Assembly (NCBI GenBank): GCA_015207365.1
Contig: JADEXA010000029.1
Location: 1-64,000 of the forward strand
Reading direction: 5' to 3'
Source: Vacuolonema iberomarrocanum LEGE 07170
Lineage (GTDB): Bacteria; Cyanobacteriota; Cyanobacteriia; Elainellales; Elainellaceae
DNA: 64,000 bases
Positions 8,149 to 16,909 of this stretch are shown here, piece after piece; position 1 is the stretch's first letter, and the number at the start of each line of letters is the position of its first letter. The position numbers and the translations under genes were made by a program. Under the pieces are notes generated by a model. It was not told where the DNA came from. It searched no databases and worked only from the letters and a program-made list of their open reading frames with translations.

Positions 8149-8838
8149 TCAAACAAAATGATAGGGCGGCAATGGCACTTCCAGGCTCAGCTCCCAACTA
8201 GGGCATTGGTCGCTCCATTCGCTCAGGTGGTGTTGCAGCTCTTCCCCTGATTTCCGCTCCACCAAGACATAGAGCCGCTCTACGCCATCCTCCCGTGGTT
8301 CTCCCAAAAAGATGTCGGGGTACTGACGGGCGATCGCCTGCCGCAGCAATTCTCGCTCTTGTTTCTGCCGATGCTGATACTCTACCTGCTCCTGGTATTG
8401 CCGCTTTTTGGCCAGAAAGTAGGCTTTGCCACCGGCTTCTGGTAGTGGATTTGTGGCGGTGTAGGCCAGGGGGACGAGTCGCAGAACCCCCTCCGCTTTG
8501 CCCCGGAGCTGATTGAGGCGATCGCGATAGCGTGTGGCATTGATGTGTAGATGTTCTTGCAGATCTTCTGCCGAACGGAAGCAGGTGCCAAAGCGCAGGG
8601 GCAACAACGTGTCTTGCTCAAACAGCTCACGGATGACGCGATCGTGGTTAACCACAGCTCGCACCAGCAACTCGTCATTTTCTTTGAGTGGGGCGATCGC
8701 CAGATCGGGTTCAACGACCGCCGTAATTCCATCAACCTCTACACCTTGCAAGGTCTGACGAAATCCCTCAGGAAAGCGATCGGGTGTCCCATCTAAAAAG
8801 GCGTAGGCATAAAGGTTATGAGTTGTTTGCTCGTTCAT
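8149..8838 (-). CDS. GvpL/GvpF family gas vesicle protein
   Basis: 229 residues from the ATG at 8838; an alternative ATG at 8865 would add nine residues. GvpF/L proteins are minor gas vesicle components needed for vesicle assembly. Family features are the N-terminal NLYAYAFLDG strand, LLVRAVVNHDRVIREL, TLLPLRFGTCF near residue 90, and the charged helix after KAYFLAKKRQYQEQVEYQ, with a second alpha/beta part ending VEVPLPPYHF-like. No gvpA, gvpC, gvpN or other gvp gene is in the window, so the gene is isolated here. Its stop codon lies inside the direct repeat flanking the PAL-J element. It could serve elsewhere-encoded vesicles or be a relict. Confidence 0.85.
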   Translation of the reverse strand: MNEQTTHNLYAYAFLDGTPDRFPEGFRQTLQGVEVDGITAVVEPDLAIAPLKENDELLVRAVVNHDRVIRELFEQDTLLPLRFGTCFRSAEDLQEHLHINATRYRDRLNQLRGKAEGVLRLVPLAYTATNPLPEAGGKAYFLAKKRQYQEQVEYQHRQKQERELLRQAIARQYPDIFLGEPREDGVERLYVLVERKSGEELQHHLSEWSDQCPSWELSLEVPLPPYHFV

Positions 8839-8930
8839 CCTGACCCCAAACAAAAAAGGAACCATACCTAGAGTAGCGCTCCAGGTATGGCACTTGATTT
8901 AGTGGGTAAAGAAATGGACAAATATTGACG

Positions 8931-9596
8931 CTACGATACATTCACAGAGGATTTGAGCGCCCCTGCACTATTGCCGTTAGTATGGTGCCCGTTGGTTCCA
9001 TTTGTACTGGTGTTGCGTGGTTGGATGACGCCAAACCCACCATGGTTGCGCTCATAAATCACGTTGATTTCATTCGTTTCGATATTCCGAAAGACGTAGA
9101 AATCGTGACCCACCAGCTCCAATTGCTCCAGAGCCTGTTCAACCGTCATTGGCGGCATCGCAAAGTACTTGGTGCGGACAACTTCGGCAGGTAGCTCGGG
9201 TGTTCGATTATTCAAGACATCCGAAACATCTGAAACATCGGGAACCGTTTCCAAAACTTCTTCACCCAACGCAGCGGCCGCTTTGATGGATGTATGTGTT
9301 TTGCGCTTCTCCTTATATTTCTTGAGTTGTCGGGTAATCTTATCAGCGACCAAGTCAATGCTGGCATAGAGGTTTTCACTACTTTCCTCTGCGCGCACAA
9401 CAGCACCGTTCATATAAATGGTAACTTCGGCTGTTTGCTTGGGGCTTATCCGGGGGTTACGGGCTACGGACAAATGTACATCGACTTCCATGGTCATCGT
9501 CTGAAAATGCTGTACAGCTTTTTCAACTTTTTGACGTACATAACTCCGAATCGAGTCCGTAATCTCGATGTTTTTTCCCTGGATAACTAGCTTCAT
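8931..9596 (-). CDS. lrtA: LrtA, long-form ribosome hibernation promoting factor
   Basis: 221 residues, the long HPF type. Residues 1-100 form the HPF/YfiA domain (MKLVIQGKNIEITDSI, then VDVHLSVARNP), which binds the decoding site of resting 30S subunits. Residues about 140-195 (TKYFAMPPMTVEQALEQLEL through VIYERNHGGFGVI) form the C-terminal domain that dimerises 70S into 100S ribosomes. A Thr/Asn/Gly-rich tail follows. In cyanobacteria lrtA is the light-repressed transcript with a long leader; the 940 bp without a gene upstream could hold such a leader (inference). Confidence 0.93.
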   Translation of the reverse strand: MKLVIQGKNIEITDSIRSYVRQKVEKAVQHFQTMTMEVDVHLSVARNPRISPKQTAEVTIYMNGAVVRAEESSENLYASIDLVADKITRQLKKYKEKRKTHTSIKAAAALGEEVLETVPDVSDVSDVLNNRTPELPAEVVRTKYFAMPPMTVEQALEQLELVGHDFYVFRNIETNEINVIYERNHGGFGVIQPRNTSTNGTNGHHTNGNSAGALKSSVNVS

Positions 9597-10256
9597 ACAG
9601 CTCCTCCGTTGTTGGTGGATCCACTTTTACCCTAGCACTTTGTATTCTGGAGAACTGCCTCGTTAAAAATGTTTTGCATCCTGTGACAAAACTTGATTTG
9701 ACAATGGGGATCGCTCTGGGTAAACACAAAAACTCTTCCTCTCTATCGCTTGAGAGTGTTGCAGGGCGAGAGGTTAGTGTCATGTCGATGAATTTACGAT
9801 GAGCGTCACGCCAGCATCAAGCTATTAGGATTCATCCGTTAGCAATCATTGACATAAAGGCATTATCGCTAATGAGACTCGAAACGGGAACGTCCTTTGG
9901 CTCAAGAAACCTTACGTCTAAAGCAAACCTTAAACTATCAGTCGATCAACGTATCGATAAAATTGCAAGCCGTTCTATTAGCTGTGCTCTATCAAAACCG
10001 TGACGATTGGGTAAATTCTATACCGTGCCAAAGATCGAGTGGATCAAGCTATTGAAATTGGGAGTATTTGCGAATTTGACAGGAAAACTTAAGCTTCTCA
10101 ACAGAATTCAGCCCAAACTTTGAACGCGATCGCTTGAACGTCTATCCACAAAAATACTCGATTTAATTCCTCTCCAACTCTCGATGAAGGTTGAAAATCT
10201 GTTCTGCTGTTCATCTATGGATAAACTGATGAAGCATTGATGAAGAATGCCGTATC
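9597..10256. other. Long non-coding upstream region of lrtA
   Basis: No open frame with protein character is seen. AT-rich, with a single HIP1-like site near 10128. Because cyanobacterial lrtA mRNAs have long, regulatory 5' leaders, the part nearest 9597 is the place to look for one. I could not define a structure by eye. Confidence 0.3.
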
Positions 10257-10345
10257 TATAGCAATCTGGAATTGGATATGAAAGGTGGGGCTAGCACAGC
10301 CTCACCTTTCATATCTAATTCCAAAAAGCATTCGAGATCGCTATA
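10257..10345. repeat. Palindromic repeat, single copy in window
   Basis: Outer ends TATAGC / GCTATA enclose arms GGAATTGGATATGAAAGGTG (10268-10287) and its near-complement (10303-10322) with a short GC-rich loop. Its outer TATAGC ends match those of PAL-B and PAL-E. It lies in the gap upstream of lipB. Confidence 0.65.
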
Positions 10346-10538
10346 TTTGATAGTTTTTTGATAGTTCTGTACGTAAGTTTAGCCATTTCCCTAACAATCC
10401 TTTGTGCAAACAGATGAGGAATAGAAACAGGTAAGATCGCTCAAAAGCTACAGTTTTCTTGTCCGTGCTCCTGAATGAGCCCTTTGACTTCCTGCGCGTT
10501 CCCTCAGATGATGTGAGTCGCTGTATTGGTTTCTATTT

Positions 10539-11294
10539 GTGCAATCTTCTGCGTCTCAGTCCCAAACTGCTGTCCGACACTGTTATTTGCATTGGGCGGG
10601 GCAGGTTCCCTATGACGTGAGTTGGGCATGGCAGCGATCGCTCGTTGCCCTCAAGAAGCATGACCCCTCCCAGCCAGACTGGTTGCTACTGCTGGAACAT
10701 CCTCCGGTTTATACCCTAGGGCAAGGAGCCAGTCTGGAGTTTGTGAAAGGCGACTCGACAGCCCGCTCCATTCCCCTCCATCGCACGGAACGCGGTGGAG
10801 AAGTGACGTACCATGCACCGGGTCAACTGGTGGGCTATCCCATTCTAGACTTGCGCCATTATCGGCAAGATTTGCACTGGTACTTGCGACAGTTGGAAGA
10901 AGTCATCATCCAGGCGATCGCCCCCTTTGGCTTTGTGGGTGAGCGGGTTGCAGGGTTGACGGGCGTATGGGTAGAGGGGCGCAAAGTTGCCGCCATTGGC
11001 ATTAAAGTGAGTCGCTGGATTACGATGCATGGCTTTGCGGTGAATGTCTGCCCTGATTTGCGCGGGTTTCAAGACATCGTGCCCTGTGGTATTGCCGATC
11101 GCCCGGTCGGCGCACTGGCAGAATGGCAACCCGATTTAACGGTGGAAATGGTGCGGGAGGCGATCGCTCAGGCCATGACGGACGTGTTTCAAACGACACT
11201 GTGCCCGACTTCGACCCCAGTGTTGCAACGCACCCTGGAGTTGGCATCTGCGATTGATGGGAGCCTCCTCTCTCGGCCAATAATGCCGCCTTAA
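10539..11294 (+). CDS. lipB: Octanoyltransferase LipB
   Basis: 251 residues. LipB moves octanoyl from acyl carrier protein to lipoyl domains, the first step of de novo lipoate synthesis. Visible signatures: EHPPVYTLGQG (53-63), the RGGEVTYHAPGQLVGYPI signature (85-102), the catalytic Lys in GIKVSRWITMHGFA (Lys156) and the catalytic Cys in VPCGI (Cys183). The start is a GTG at 10539. The last sense base plus TAA of the stop codon come from the left end of a PAL-A element, so the C-terminus was probably rewritten by that insertion: without the element the frame would continue about nine more codons to a TAA. Confidence 0.93.
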   Translation: MQSSASQSQTAVRHCYLHWAGQVPYDVSWAWQRSLVALKKHDPSQPDWLLLLEHPPVYTLGQGASLEFVKGDSTARSIPLHRTERGGEVTYHAPGQLVGYPILDLRHYRQDLHWYLRQLEEVIIQAIAPFGFVGERVAGLTGVWVEGRKVAAIGIKVSRWITMHGFAVNVCPDLRGFQDIVPCGIADRPVGALAEWQPDLTVEMVREAIAQAMTDVFQTTLCPTSTPVLQRTLELASAIDGSLLSRPIMPP

Positions 11295-11405
11295 GTACAG
11301 GATAAGACCCAGCTCAAACCCTTGATTTTGTGTAGCGCGGGCACCGTCCGCGCTACACAAAATCAAGGGTTTGAGCTGGGTTTCGATTTGTTGTCCTGTA
11401 CTGAG
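11291..11405. mobile_element. PAL-A MITE-like element, copy 1
   Basis: 115 bp. The ends are TTAAGTACAGG and CCTGTACTGAG. The core has two perfect 33-bp arms (11308-11340 and 11348-11380) around a 7-base loop. Flanking 9-bp direct repeats AATGCCGCC (11282-11290) and AAGGCCGCC (11406-11414) differ at one base, consistent with a target-site duplication. The left end overlaps the lipB stop codon. Confidence 0.85.
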
Positions 11406-11963
11406 AAGGCCGCCAATAAATGCTTTTTCTAACGATATTTTCTAATCGTTTCTATAAGAATGTTTCGAGGTTTACGAATGAATCCGTGATGAGCCGCTAT
11501 TTTGTAAAAGTCCCTTAAGAAATGCAATCAGCGCTTGTCGCCGCAACCGTATTATTTGTGAATTAGAAACAAGGGTGTACGCGACTAAACACTTGTCAGT
11601 GTAGTAAAATTGCTTAGACGTTGGTCTCTTGATGTAGCTCACTAGCAAGGCAAGATTTTACAGCGGGAACCTCTGAAAATCCTTGGATTTCCGAGCATTA
11701 CCCGCTTGAGCAAAGAGTTTGTGTGTTCTTCGCAAAGGCAGTGCATCGACTTACAGGTTGTCCTTCGATACGTTGTCCACAAGCAAGGCTGTTTATCACT
11801 GGACGTCAGTTTGGTGAGTTCTTTGTATCGTAGCTATTCAGCGTGCCATCAGGTAATTGTGCTTTGTAAATGACTCAGGGTAGGCATCTCGATTCATTCT
11901 TGTCGCAGAGAGCAGTTTCTCGATCGCTGCCGCCGCTGCTTGTTTGTTATTGGTGCTTTTAAT
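11406..11963. other. Intergenic, no gene seen
   Basis: About 550 bp between the PAL-A copy and the next gene, without a plausible coding frame or clear RNA gene. Promoter elements for the following gene must lie here, but none is distinct by eye. Confidence 0.3.
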
Positions 11964-12362
11964 ATGAATAATCTACCCTCCCGCTCGTCTGACCCACTGC
12001 TGCGGCAGCTGGTCGGTCGTAGCGATGATATTGTTCGTCAGGCGCGTGCTAGAAGCCGTTCACTGTCTTACTCCGAGGCTGAGATAGCAACCGCGTCACA
12101 TGTGCGCCCATTGCTCTACCTAATACCATCTCCTAACCAAGCGCCAGCGGTGACAACGCTGTTCGATTCTAAACTGAGTTACTACCATGGCGCTGAACCC
12201 TTGGCCCCTTTGCGCGATCGCGACTTGCGCGTTTTGGATGGCTGGTTTACAGCCGAGGAAATGGGAGAAATTGAGGCAGATATTACCGAAAGCCTGGAGC
12301 ATCGCTATCCGGAACCTTGCTGGGAAGACTATGCCCTCGGCTTCTTAGAGGGATTTCTCTAG
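11964..12362 (+). CDS. Conserved-looking hypothetical protein
   Basis: 132 residues from the ATG at 11964; a TTG at 11940 would add eight residues. No signal peptide or membrane segment. The sequence is soluble and mixed, with a Ser/Arg-rich N-terminal part (SRSSDPLLRQLVGRSDDIV) and an acidic C-terminal half (WFTAEEMGEIEADITESLEH, ending YALGFLEGFL). One HIP1-like site supports native coding. I do not recognise the family. Confidence 0.6.
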   Translation: MNNLPSRSSDPLLRQLVGRSDDIVRQARARSRSLSYSEAEIATASHVRPLLYLIPSPNQAPAVTTLFDSKLSYYHGAEPLAPLRDRDLRVLDGWFTAEEMGEIEADITESLEHRYPEPCWEDYALGFLEGFL

Positions 12363-12565
12363 GACTTTAAGCCTTGTATATACAGTGCCAGCGAATAACT
12401 GGAAACCAGTACTGAGTTGCTCCTTGAACAGATTGAGTTGATGAGGCAACCAGTCGTTTGTAGAGTCGGTTTCTACTCATTTGTTAAGCATCCTTCACAA
12501 GGATATTTTGAAATCCTTGCAGCGCAAAGGTTTCAAAACATACCTGGCTTGATTTTCGTAGACCT

Positions 12566-12673
12566 GATATAACCTTACGCATTGAGATTAGGAGAGATCA
12601 CATTTTTGAAAGCCCCGCACTGCGGGGCTTTCAAAAATGTGATTGGTTTTCCCTCAGCGCGTAGTGCTATATC
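12566..12673. repeat. PAL-E palindromic repeat, copy 1
   Basis: Ends GATATAACCTTACGCATT and CAGCGCGTAGTGCTATATC surround a perfect inner hairpin (ATCACATTTTTGAAAGCCCC and its complement). The right end overlaps the TGA stop (12672-12674) of the convergent minus-strand GATase gene. A second copy is at 24096-24200, and a third pair of ends encloses PAL-B copy 3 at 25484-25623. Confidence 0.7.
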
Positions 12674-13421
12674 AAGCTGCCAGGGCTTCTGGCTTAGTCC
12701 AATTGCTGAGAAACTGGGTCAGCCACTGTTCAACTTCAGCGCCGTAGATGGAATGGGCTTGAAGTTGGGCGTCCCGAGGCTGAGCTTCAGGACGCTGTAA
12801 ATGATCGATGGCAACAGTTGTCCATCGATCGATCATACCCCGCGTAATTTCGGGATGAAACTGCAATCCATAGGCGCGATCGCCATAACGATAGGCCTGG
12901 TGGGGAAACCCATTTGTGCCAGTGGCAAGGAGTGTGGCGCCGACAGGTAACTCAAAGCCTTCCCGGTGCCATTGAAAGACCTGACGTAGATGGCCCAACA
13001 TCGGTTTTCCAGCAGCGGTTGAGTCAATCGGGCAATAGCCAATTTCCATCTTCTCATCGCTGCGAGCCGCAACCTGCGCTCCCAGCACCCGCGCGAGTAG
13101 TTGTGCGCCCAAGCAAATGCCTAGATAGGGTTTGCCCGATTCCAGAGCGATCGCAATCCAATCAAGCTCTGTGCGAATGAAGGGTAGCGTGCTGTCATCA
13201 TTCGCGCTCATCGGCCCGCCAAAAACGATGGCTCCGGCATGGTGGGCGAGAGAGGGGGGCAGAGCATGCCCCAGTGCCGGACAGCGAATGTCAAGCTGAA
13301 AGCCAGCTCGCCGTAGAACGGTGCCCACCAACCCCGGTGTAGACGTCTTTTGGTGAACGACGACGAGAATCGAGGGAGCTTTGGGGGAGGCAGGAGAAGA
13401 ATCAGTGCATGCGATCGCCAT
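12672..13421 (-). CDS. Class I glutamine amidotransferase-like protein
   Basis: 249 residues with a single GATase1 fold. The nucleophile elbow GICLGAQL (Cys near residue 102) and the His-Glu pair in GLQFHPEIT (near residues 187-192) give the usual Cys-His-Glu triad. GGPMS near residue 70 is the oxyanion-loop region seen in GMP-synthase-type stand-alone amidotransferases. It has no synthase domain, so its partner and product are unknown; YfiT/guaA-like stand-alone members are often annotated as GMP synthase glutamine amidotransferase. Its stop codon overlaps a PAL-E repeat. Confidence 0.88.
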   Translation of the reverse strand: MAIACTDSSPASPKAPSILVVVHQKTSTPGLVGTVLRRAGFQLDIRCPALGHALPPSLAHHAGAIVFGGPMSANDDSTLPFIRTELDWIAIALESGKPYLGICLGAQLLARVLGAQVAARSDEKMEIGYCPIDSTAAGKPMLGHLRQVFQWHREGFELPVGATLLATGTNGFPHQAYRYGDRAYGLQFHPEITRGMIDRWTTVAIDHLQRPEAQPRDAQLQAHSIYGAEVEQWLTQFLSNWTKPEALAA

Positions 13422-13697
13422 TCATTCGTCCATCAAGTACAGTGTTCAACACATGTTATTCAACATGTTTTATGAGGGGGAGATGGCACAACGAAACACC
13501 AAACCAGTCCGTCATGCTCATTGTTACGTTACTTCACACCTTAGCGCATGACCTTGTATTGATACTCATCTGCCAATCGGTTTCCGCCGCCTCGTTTCTT
13601 TCGGCTAGCATCACCGGAATCACCAATGGATGAATTCGCTACATCGGTCTCATTGCTGACTGCTGGCTTCATCGATACTCAACCCATTGAAGAAACT

Positions 13698-13792
13698 TAT
13701 AGCGCTATGCGCGTTAGTTAAGTACGGTTGTGTGGGGCGCGCCGCGCCCCACACAACCGTTGCTGTACTTAATGCGGTTGCACACCGCTATA
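13698..13792. repeat. PAL-B palindromic repeat, copy 1
   Basis: TATAGCGCTATGCGCG at the left and GCGGTTGCACACCGCTATA at the right enclose a near-perfect hairpin (AGTACGGTTGTGTGGGGCGC and complement). Other copies: 18338-18431 (inverted), 25500-25594, 54422-54511 and a core-deleted remnant at 21831-21868. Confidence 0.8.
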
Positions 13793-13806
13793 GGGAAACA
13801 ATTGAG

Positions 13807-13919
13807 CTAAGTACAGGACAAAACCCAGAAAACCCTTGATTTTGTATAGCGCGGGCATCGCCCGCGCTATACAAAATCAAGGGTTCTAACAGGGGTTTGC
13901 TTTTTTGTCCTGTACTTAG
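13807..13919. mobile_element. PAL-A MITE-like element, copy 2, with perfect 9-bp target duplication
   Basis: 113 bp, with terminal inverted repeats CTAAGTACAGGACAAAA and TTTTGTCCTGTACTTAG. The core hairpin is built on CCCTTGATTTTGTATAGCGC. It is flanked by the identical 9-mer ACAATTGAG at 13798-13806 and 13920-13928, the clearest target-site duplication in the window. It lies 14 bp from PAL-B copy 1. Confidence 0.9.
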
Positions 13920-14199
13920 ACAATTGAGTCCCAGCGTCTTTTCGTGATTGCCTCAAATGGAATGCAGAAGCGTGTATCGCCTCAGCATTTCATCGGAGGA
14001 TATCGCGGAGGGTAATCGATTATTTTGAGACTATCTTCTGAGTGAGAAACTTGGGTCACAAAATTCTTCCTTGTTCCCTGAAAATGACTCTCGGTGTTGG
14101 AGCTTGAGCCATCTGTTGTTGATCTTTGGCGATGTGCCCCTAAGTTTTGCCACTCATCTACCATCCATTCAGCCTATGTTTGGTTATTCAGGTGCATCT

Positions 14200-14508
14200 A
14201 TGATTTGTCCTCAACACCCGACCTATACTCTGATCCAGTCCTGCTTGAAAGAAGCGCTTTATGCTGATTGGAAGCAGGATACCGAGCAAACCCAACGCTA
14301 CTTGTTGTTAGCCAAAAGCCGCATTCAAGAACTTCAGCAACTGCATCAGCTGGTTTACCAACGCCCCGATTTGCTATCCAAAGAGCCCTCCCTGCAACCC
14401 TATCCCCAGTTTTTGCGACTGCTGGTGCAAACGGCTTTCCAATATGCTCGGACCTGCAAGATCTGTGGGCTGGAAACAGCCGCATTTCATCTTGAGCAAT
14501 GCCATTGA
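14200..14508 (+). CDS. Small Cys-containing hypothetical protein
   Basis: 102 residues from the ATG at 14200, preferred because CAGGTG lies 6 bp upstream; an ATG at 14176 would add eight residues and the open frame reaches back to 14071. Helical, Gln/Leu-rich centre (RIQELQQLHQLVYQR). Cysteines near the two ends (MICPQH, and CKICGLETAAFHLEQCH at the C-terminus) could form a small metal site. No family recognised. A 57-bp palindrome follows 16 bp after the stop. Confidence 0.6.
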   Translation: MICPQHPTYTLIQSCLKEALYADWKQDTEQTQRYLLLAKSRIQELQQLHQLVYQRPDLLSKEPSLQPYPQFLRLLVQTAFQYARTCKICGLETAAFHLEQCH

Positions 14509-14524
14509 GGGTGATGCAGGCCAA

Positions 14525-14581
14525 GTATGAATTTTTCCTGAGCAGGGGTGCACTGCACCCCTGCTCAGGAAAAATTCATAC
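14525..14581. repeat. Perfect 57-bp palindrome
   Basis: 28-nt arms beginning GTATGAATTTTTCCTGAGCA, with a single C at the centre. Located 16 bp after a stop codon. The sequence after it (CCCTCAACCAGCAACGCC) resembles CCCTCAATCAGCAATGCC at 17591 and a similar stretch near 53128, which suggests the conserved right border of another repeat family. Confidence 0.8.
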
Positions 14582-14867
14582 CCTCAACCAGCAACGCCCC
14601 ATGGAGAGTCATAGCGATACGAAAACAGACCGGATACAGGGGGCTGTTAGCGACACGTAACGCCTTGGGCCTTTGGAGGATAGCCGCAAAGGGTGATGGG
14701 ATAGGCGCTGTGGGGCGATCGCTTAAAAATATGACGCTTTGTAAAAATGTTGCCATAAAAACATCAGACGTTGTGTCATTACGTCACCCTTTTATAAAAC
14801 GGGAAGGCTGACTTATTTCCAAAGCCAGTTTCCCCTGTCGGTCTGATGAATAAGCTGATAACTTCTG

Positions 14868-15218
14868 ATGCGGTATACGTTTGAGTTTATTGGGGTTACC
14901 CCGACGCTCTCCTTCTTCAATCATCAGTACAAGGAACGATACACTCAACCATCGAAGGTTGGAGCGGCCTACCTGGCTAGCGATCGCTGCACGCTAGATG
15001 CGTTTCTGTCTTCGATCGAAGCGGTACCGCCCAAACGGGATTGGAACCTGGATAAGGTTGTAGACAGCGTCATTACTTTTTGGCTCGACAACGCGGAGCA
15101 AGTGCGCCACTGGAAGACTCGCCTGGATGATGCCGGTCGCGAGAACCTGCTCGTCGCCAGAGTGGCGGATGTGCAAGCGCTCAAGGTCGAGTTTGAGTGG
15201 CTGTTAGGCGATGGCTAA
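14868..15218 (+). CDS. Conserved hypothetical protein
   Basis: 116 residues, soluble, no signal peptide. The pattern (MRYTFEFIGVTPTLSFFNHQ, then WNLDKVVDSVITFWLDNAEQ and ENLLVARVADVQALKVEFEW) looks like a compact alpha/beta protein. A HIP1 site is present. Family and function are not recognised. It is convergent with the alpha/beta hydrolase gene 45 bp downstream. Confidence 0.6.
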   Translation: MRYTFEFIGVTPTLSFFNHQYKERYTQPSKVGAAYLASDRCTLDAFLSSIEAVPPKRDWNLDKVVDSVITFWLDNAEQVRHWKTRLDDAGRENLLVARVADVQALKVEFEWLLGDG

Positions 15219-15263
15219 TGCTAGCCTCAAGCCCGATGTCGGCATGTCGGCTATCGTGCCCCG

Positions 15264-16091
15264 CTAGGAAGGGGTTGTGGATGCGATGGCAGGAACGCGG
15301 TGACGGATTTGCTGGGCGATCGCCCCACCATGGTTTTGAGGGAGGTCATGGGCGGCCTGGGGCAACACGATAAGTTCTGCCTGAGGGATGCGATCGGCAT
15401 AGGTTTCGCAATGCCAGAGGGGAATGGTTTCATCCAGGGCTCCGGCAATCACGCAGGTAGGAACCGTGATTTGGTGAATTTCTTTTTCGACGGTGTCGAT
15501 CGCATCTTCCGGACGCAGACGGTTGACCAAAAAAGAATAGGCCGCAGGATTGCTCAAAATTCTGCGCCGAACCTCCCAAAAGTATTCCAAAGCGTCGCGC
15601 TGTCCCATGAGCTGCATGAGGGGCAGAGTTAAGCCAATTCCCCAATCCACGACGGGCGTTCGCCAGAGTAAGGGACGCAAATAGTTGTAACGTCCGCAGA
15701 AACTATCGTCTCGAATACCGGCGGGAGCCACCAACACAAGATTTTGCAACGGATAGCGGAGGGCGTAGGCGGCGGCAACCCATCCGCCCAGGGAATGTCC
15801 CACGAGGGTAATGGACTGGAGGTTTTGCTGCTGCACAAACGCATGGACAAAGCGCACCAAGCGATCGATATCGTAGCGAATCGCGGGCTTTGATGAGTCC
15901 CCAAACCCCAGCAGGTCTAGCCGCACACAACGGTACTGGTCGGCCACATCTGCGATGACCGTTTCCCAGCAGGCACTGCTACCCAGGAAGCCATGGAGAA
16001 AGAGCAGGACCGAGCCACTTCCTTGGTCTTCGTAGGCAGCGGTGTAGGTTGCGTCGCTCATTTGTAGGAGTGTGGTGTTTTTTTCAGACAT
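15264..16091 (-). CDS. Alpha/beta hydrolase
   Basis: 275 residues. The oxyanion-hole motif LHGFLGSSACW (residues 32-42) is followed by the nucleophile elbow GHSLGGW near residue 98. The acid is likely Asp in GALDETIP and the base His in QAAHDLPQNH near residue 251. The fold and triad are complete, so an active esterase, thioesterase or related hydrolase is likely. No signal peptide. The substrate cannot be read from the sequence and the neighbours do not help. Confidence 0.88.
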   Translation of the reverse strand: MSEKNTTLLQMSDATYTAAYEDQGSGSVLLFLHGFLGSSACWETVIADVADQYRCVRLDLLGFGDSSKPAIRYDIDRLVRFVHAFVQQQNLQSITLVGHSLGGWVAAAYALRYPLQNLVLVAPAGIRDDSFCGRYNYLRPLLWRTPVVDWGIGLTLPLMQLMGQRDALEYFWEVRRRILSNPAAYSFLVNRLRPEDAIDTVEKEIHQITVPTCVIAGALDETIPLWHCETYADRIPQAELIVLPQAAHDLPQNHGGAIAQQIRHRVPAIASTTPS

Positions 16092-16134
16092 GCTTGCTCT
16101 CCTAATCGATCGAACCTTGTATAAGATTTATATG

Positions 16135-16214
16135 TTTTGTCGATGGTGTGGCTGCGTCGCGGCCACACCATCAACGCGTTCACTCAGGATTACGCAATTT
16201 CTGTGTAAGTCCTG
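16135..16214. repeat. PAL-C palindromic repeat, copy 1
   Basis: Core hairpin GATGGTGTGGC / GCCACACCATC, then the family's right end CAGGATTACGCAA...GTAAGTCCT. The left end is degenerate. Imperfect direct repeats CTTGTAT and CCTGTAT flank it. The rest of the 16215-16909 gap shows no gene; its 3' part is the promoter and leader of the RRM gene. Confidence 0.6.
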
Positions 16215-16909
16215 CCTGTATACAGATTTTGGTATACAGATCTTGGCTGAACTAATAACAGCCTGCACCGTCCCCGAAATCGCTATAGCCAAGGATAGAC
16301 GGGGTTAAACTGAGCCACGCTTTTGTATAAATTGTGCAGAGCGATGCATTTCTTTTATCCGTTATATAGTAGCGGGAAAACTCTTTATAAAATCTAAATC
16401 AAGGGGATCCACTCAATTCCTAAGGCTATCAAAATCGAAGCAAGATTGATATGTCATGGAAGATAGATATTGACGGCTGCTTTTGTCCGATCGTTGGAGT
16501 AGCGTAGGGTTTGCTGATAGATCGCTCGGCCAAGTCAGAATTGGTAATAAGACGGCTCAGTAAAACTGAAGAGTGAGTTTTATCTGCTCTTAACTGAAAC
16601 TTAAACCATCTTTATTAGCTTTTTTCAACAATGTGGAGCGGAGCGCAGAACGACTCTCAAGCCGATTTTCTTGCAAGCATTGACGAGACTTTCAGGAGAT
16701 GGGCGATCGCCTCTCATTGCCTGATCAATTTCAGAAATCAGTTCCAAATGATCAGGCGAGATACTGTCATTTTCAAATGAATCGGCTATGATGTCAGCGA
16801 GTGAAAATTTGCAAGGGTATCAAGGCCGTGTAGCTCTATACATTAGAGTGAATTGAAACTTTGATACAGCATCCCGAGCGATTGGCCGCATTAAGGTTTG
16901 GAGAGCGCC

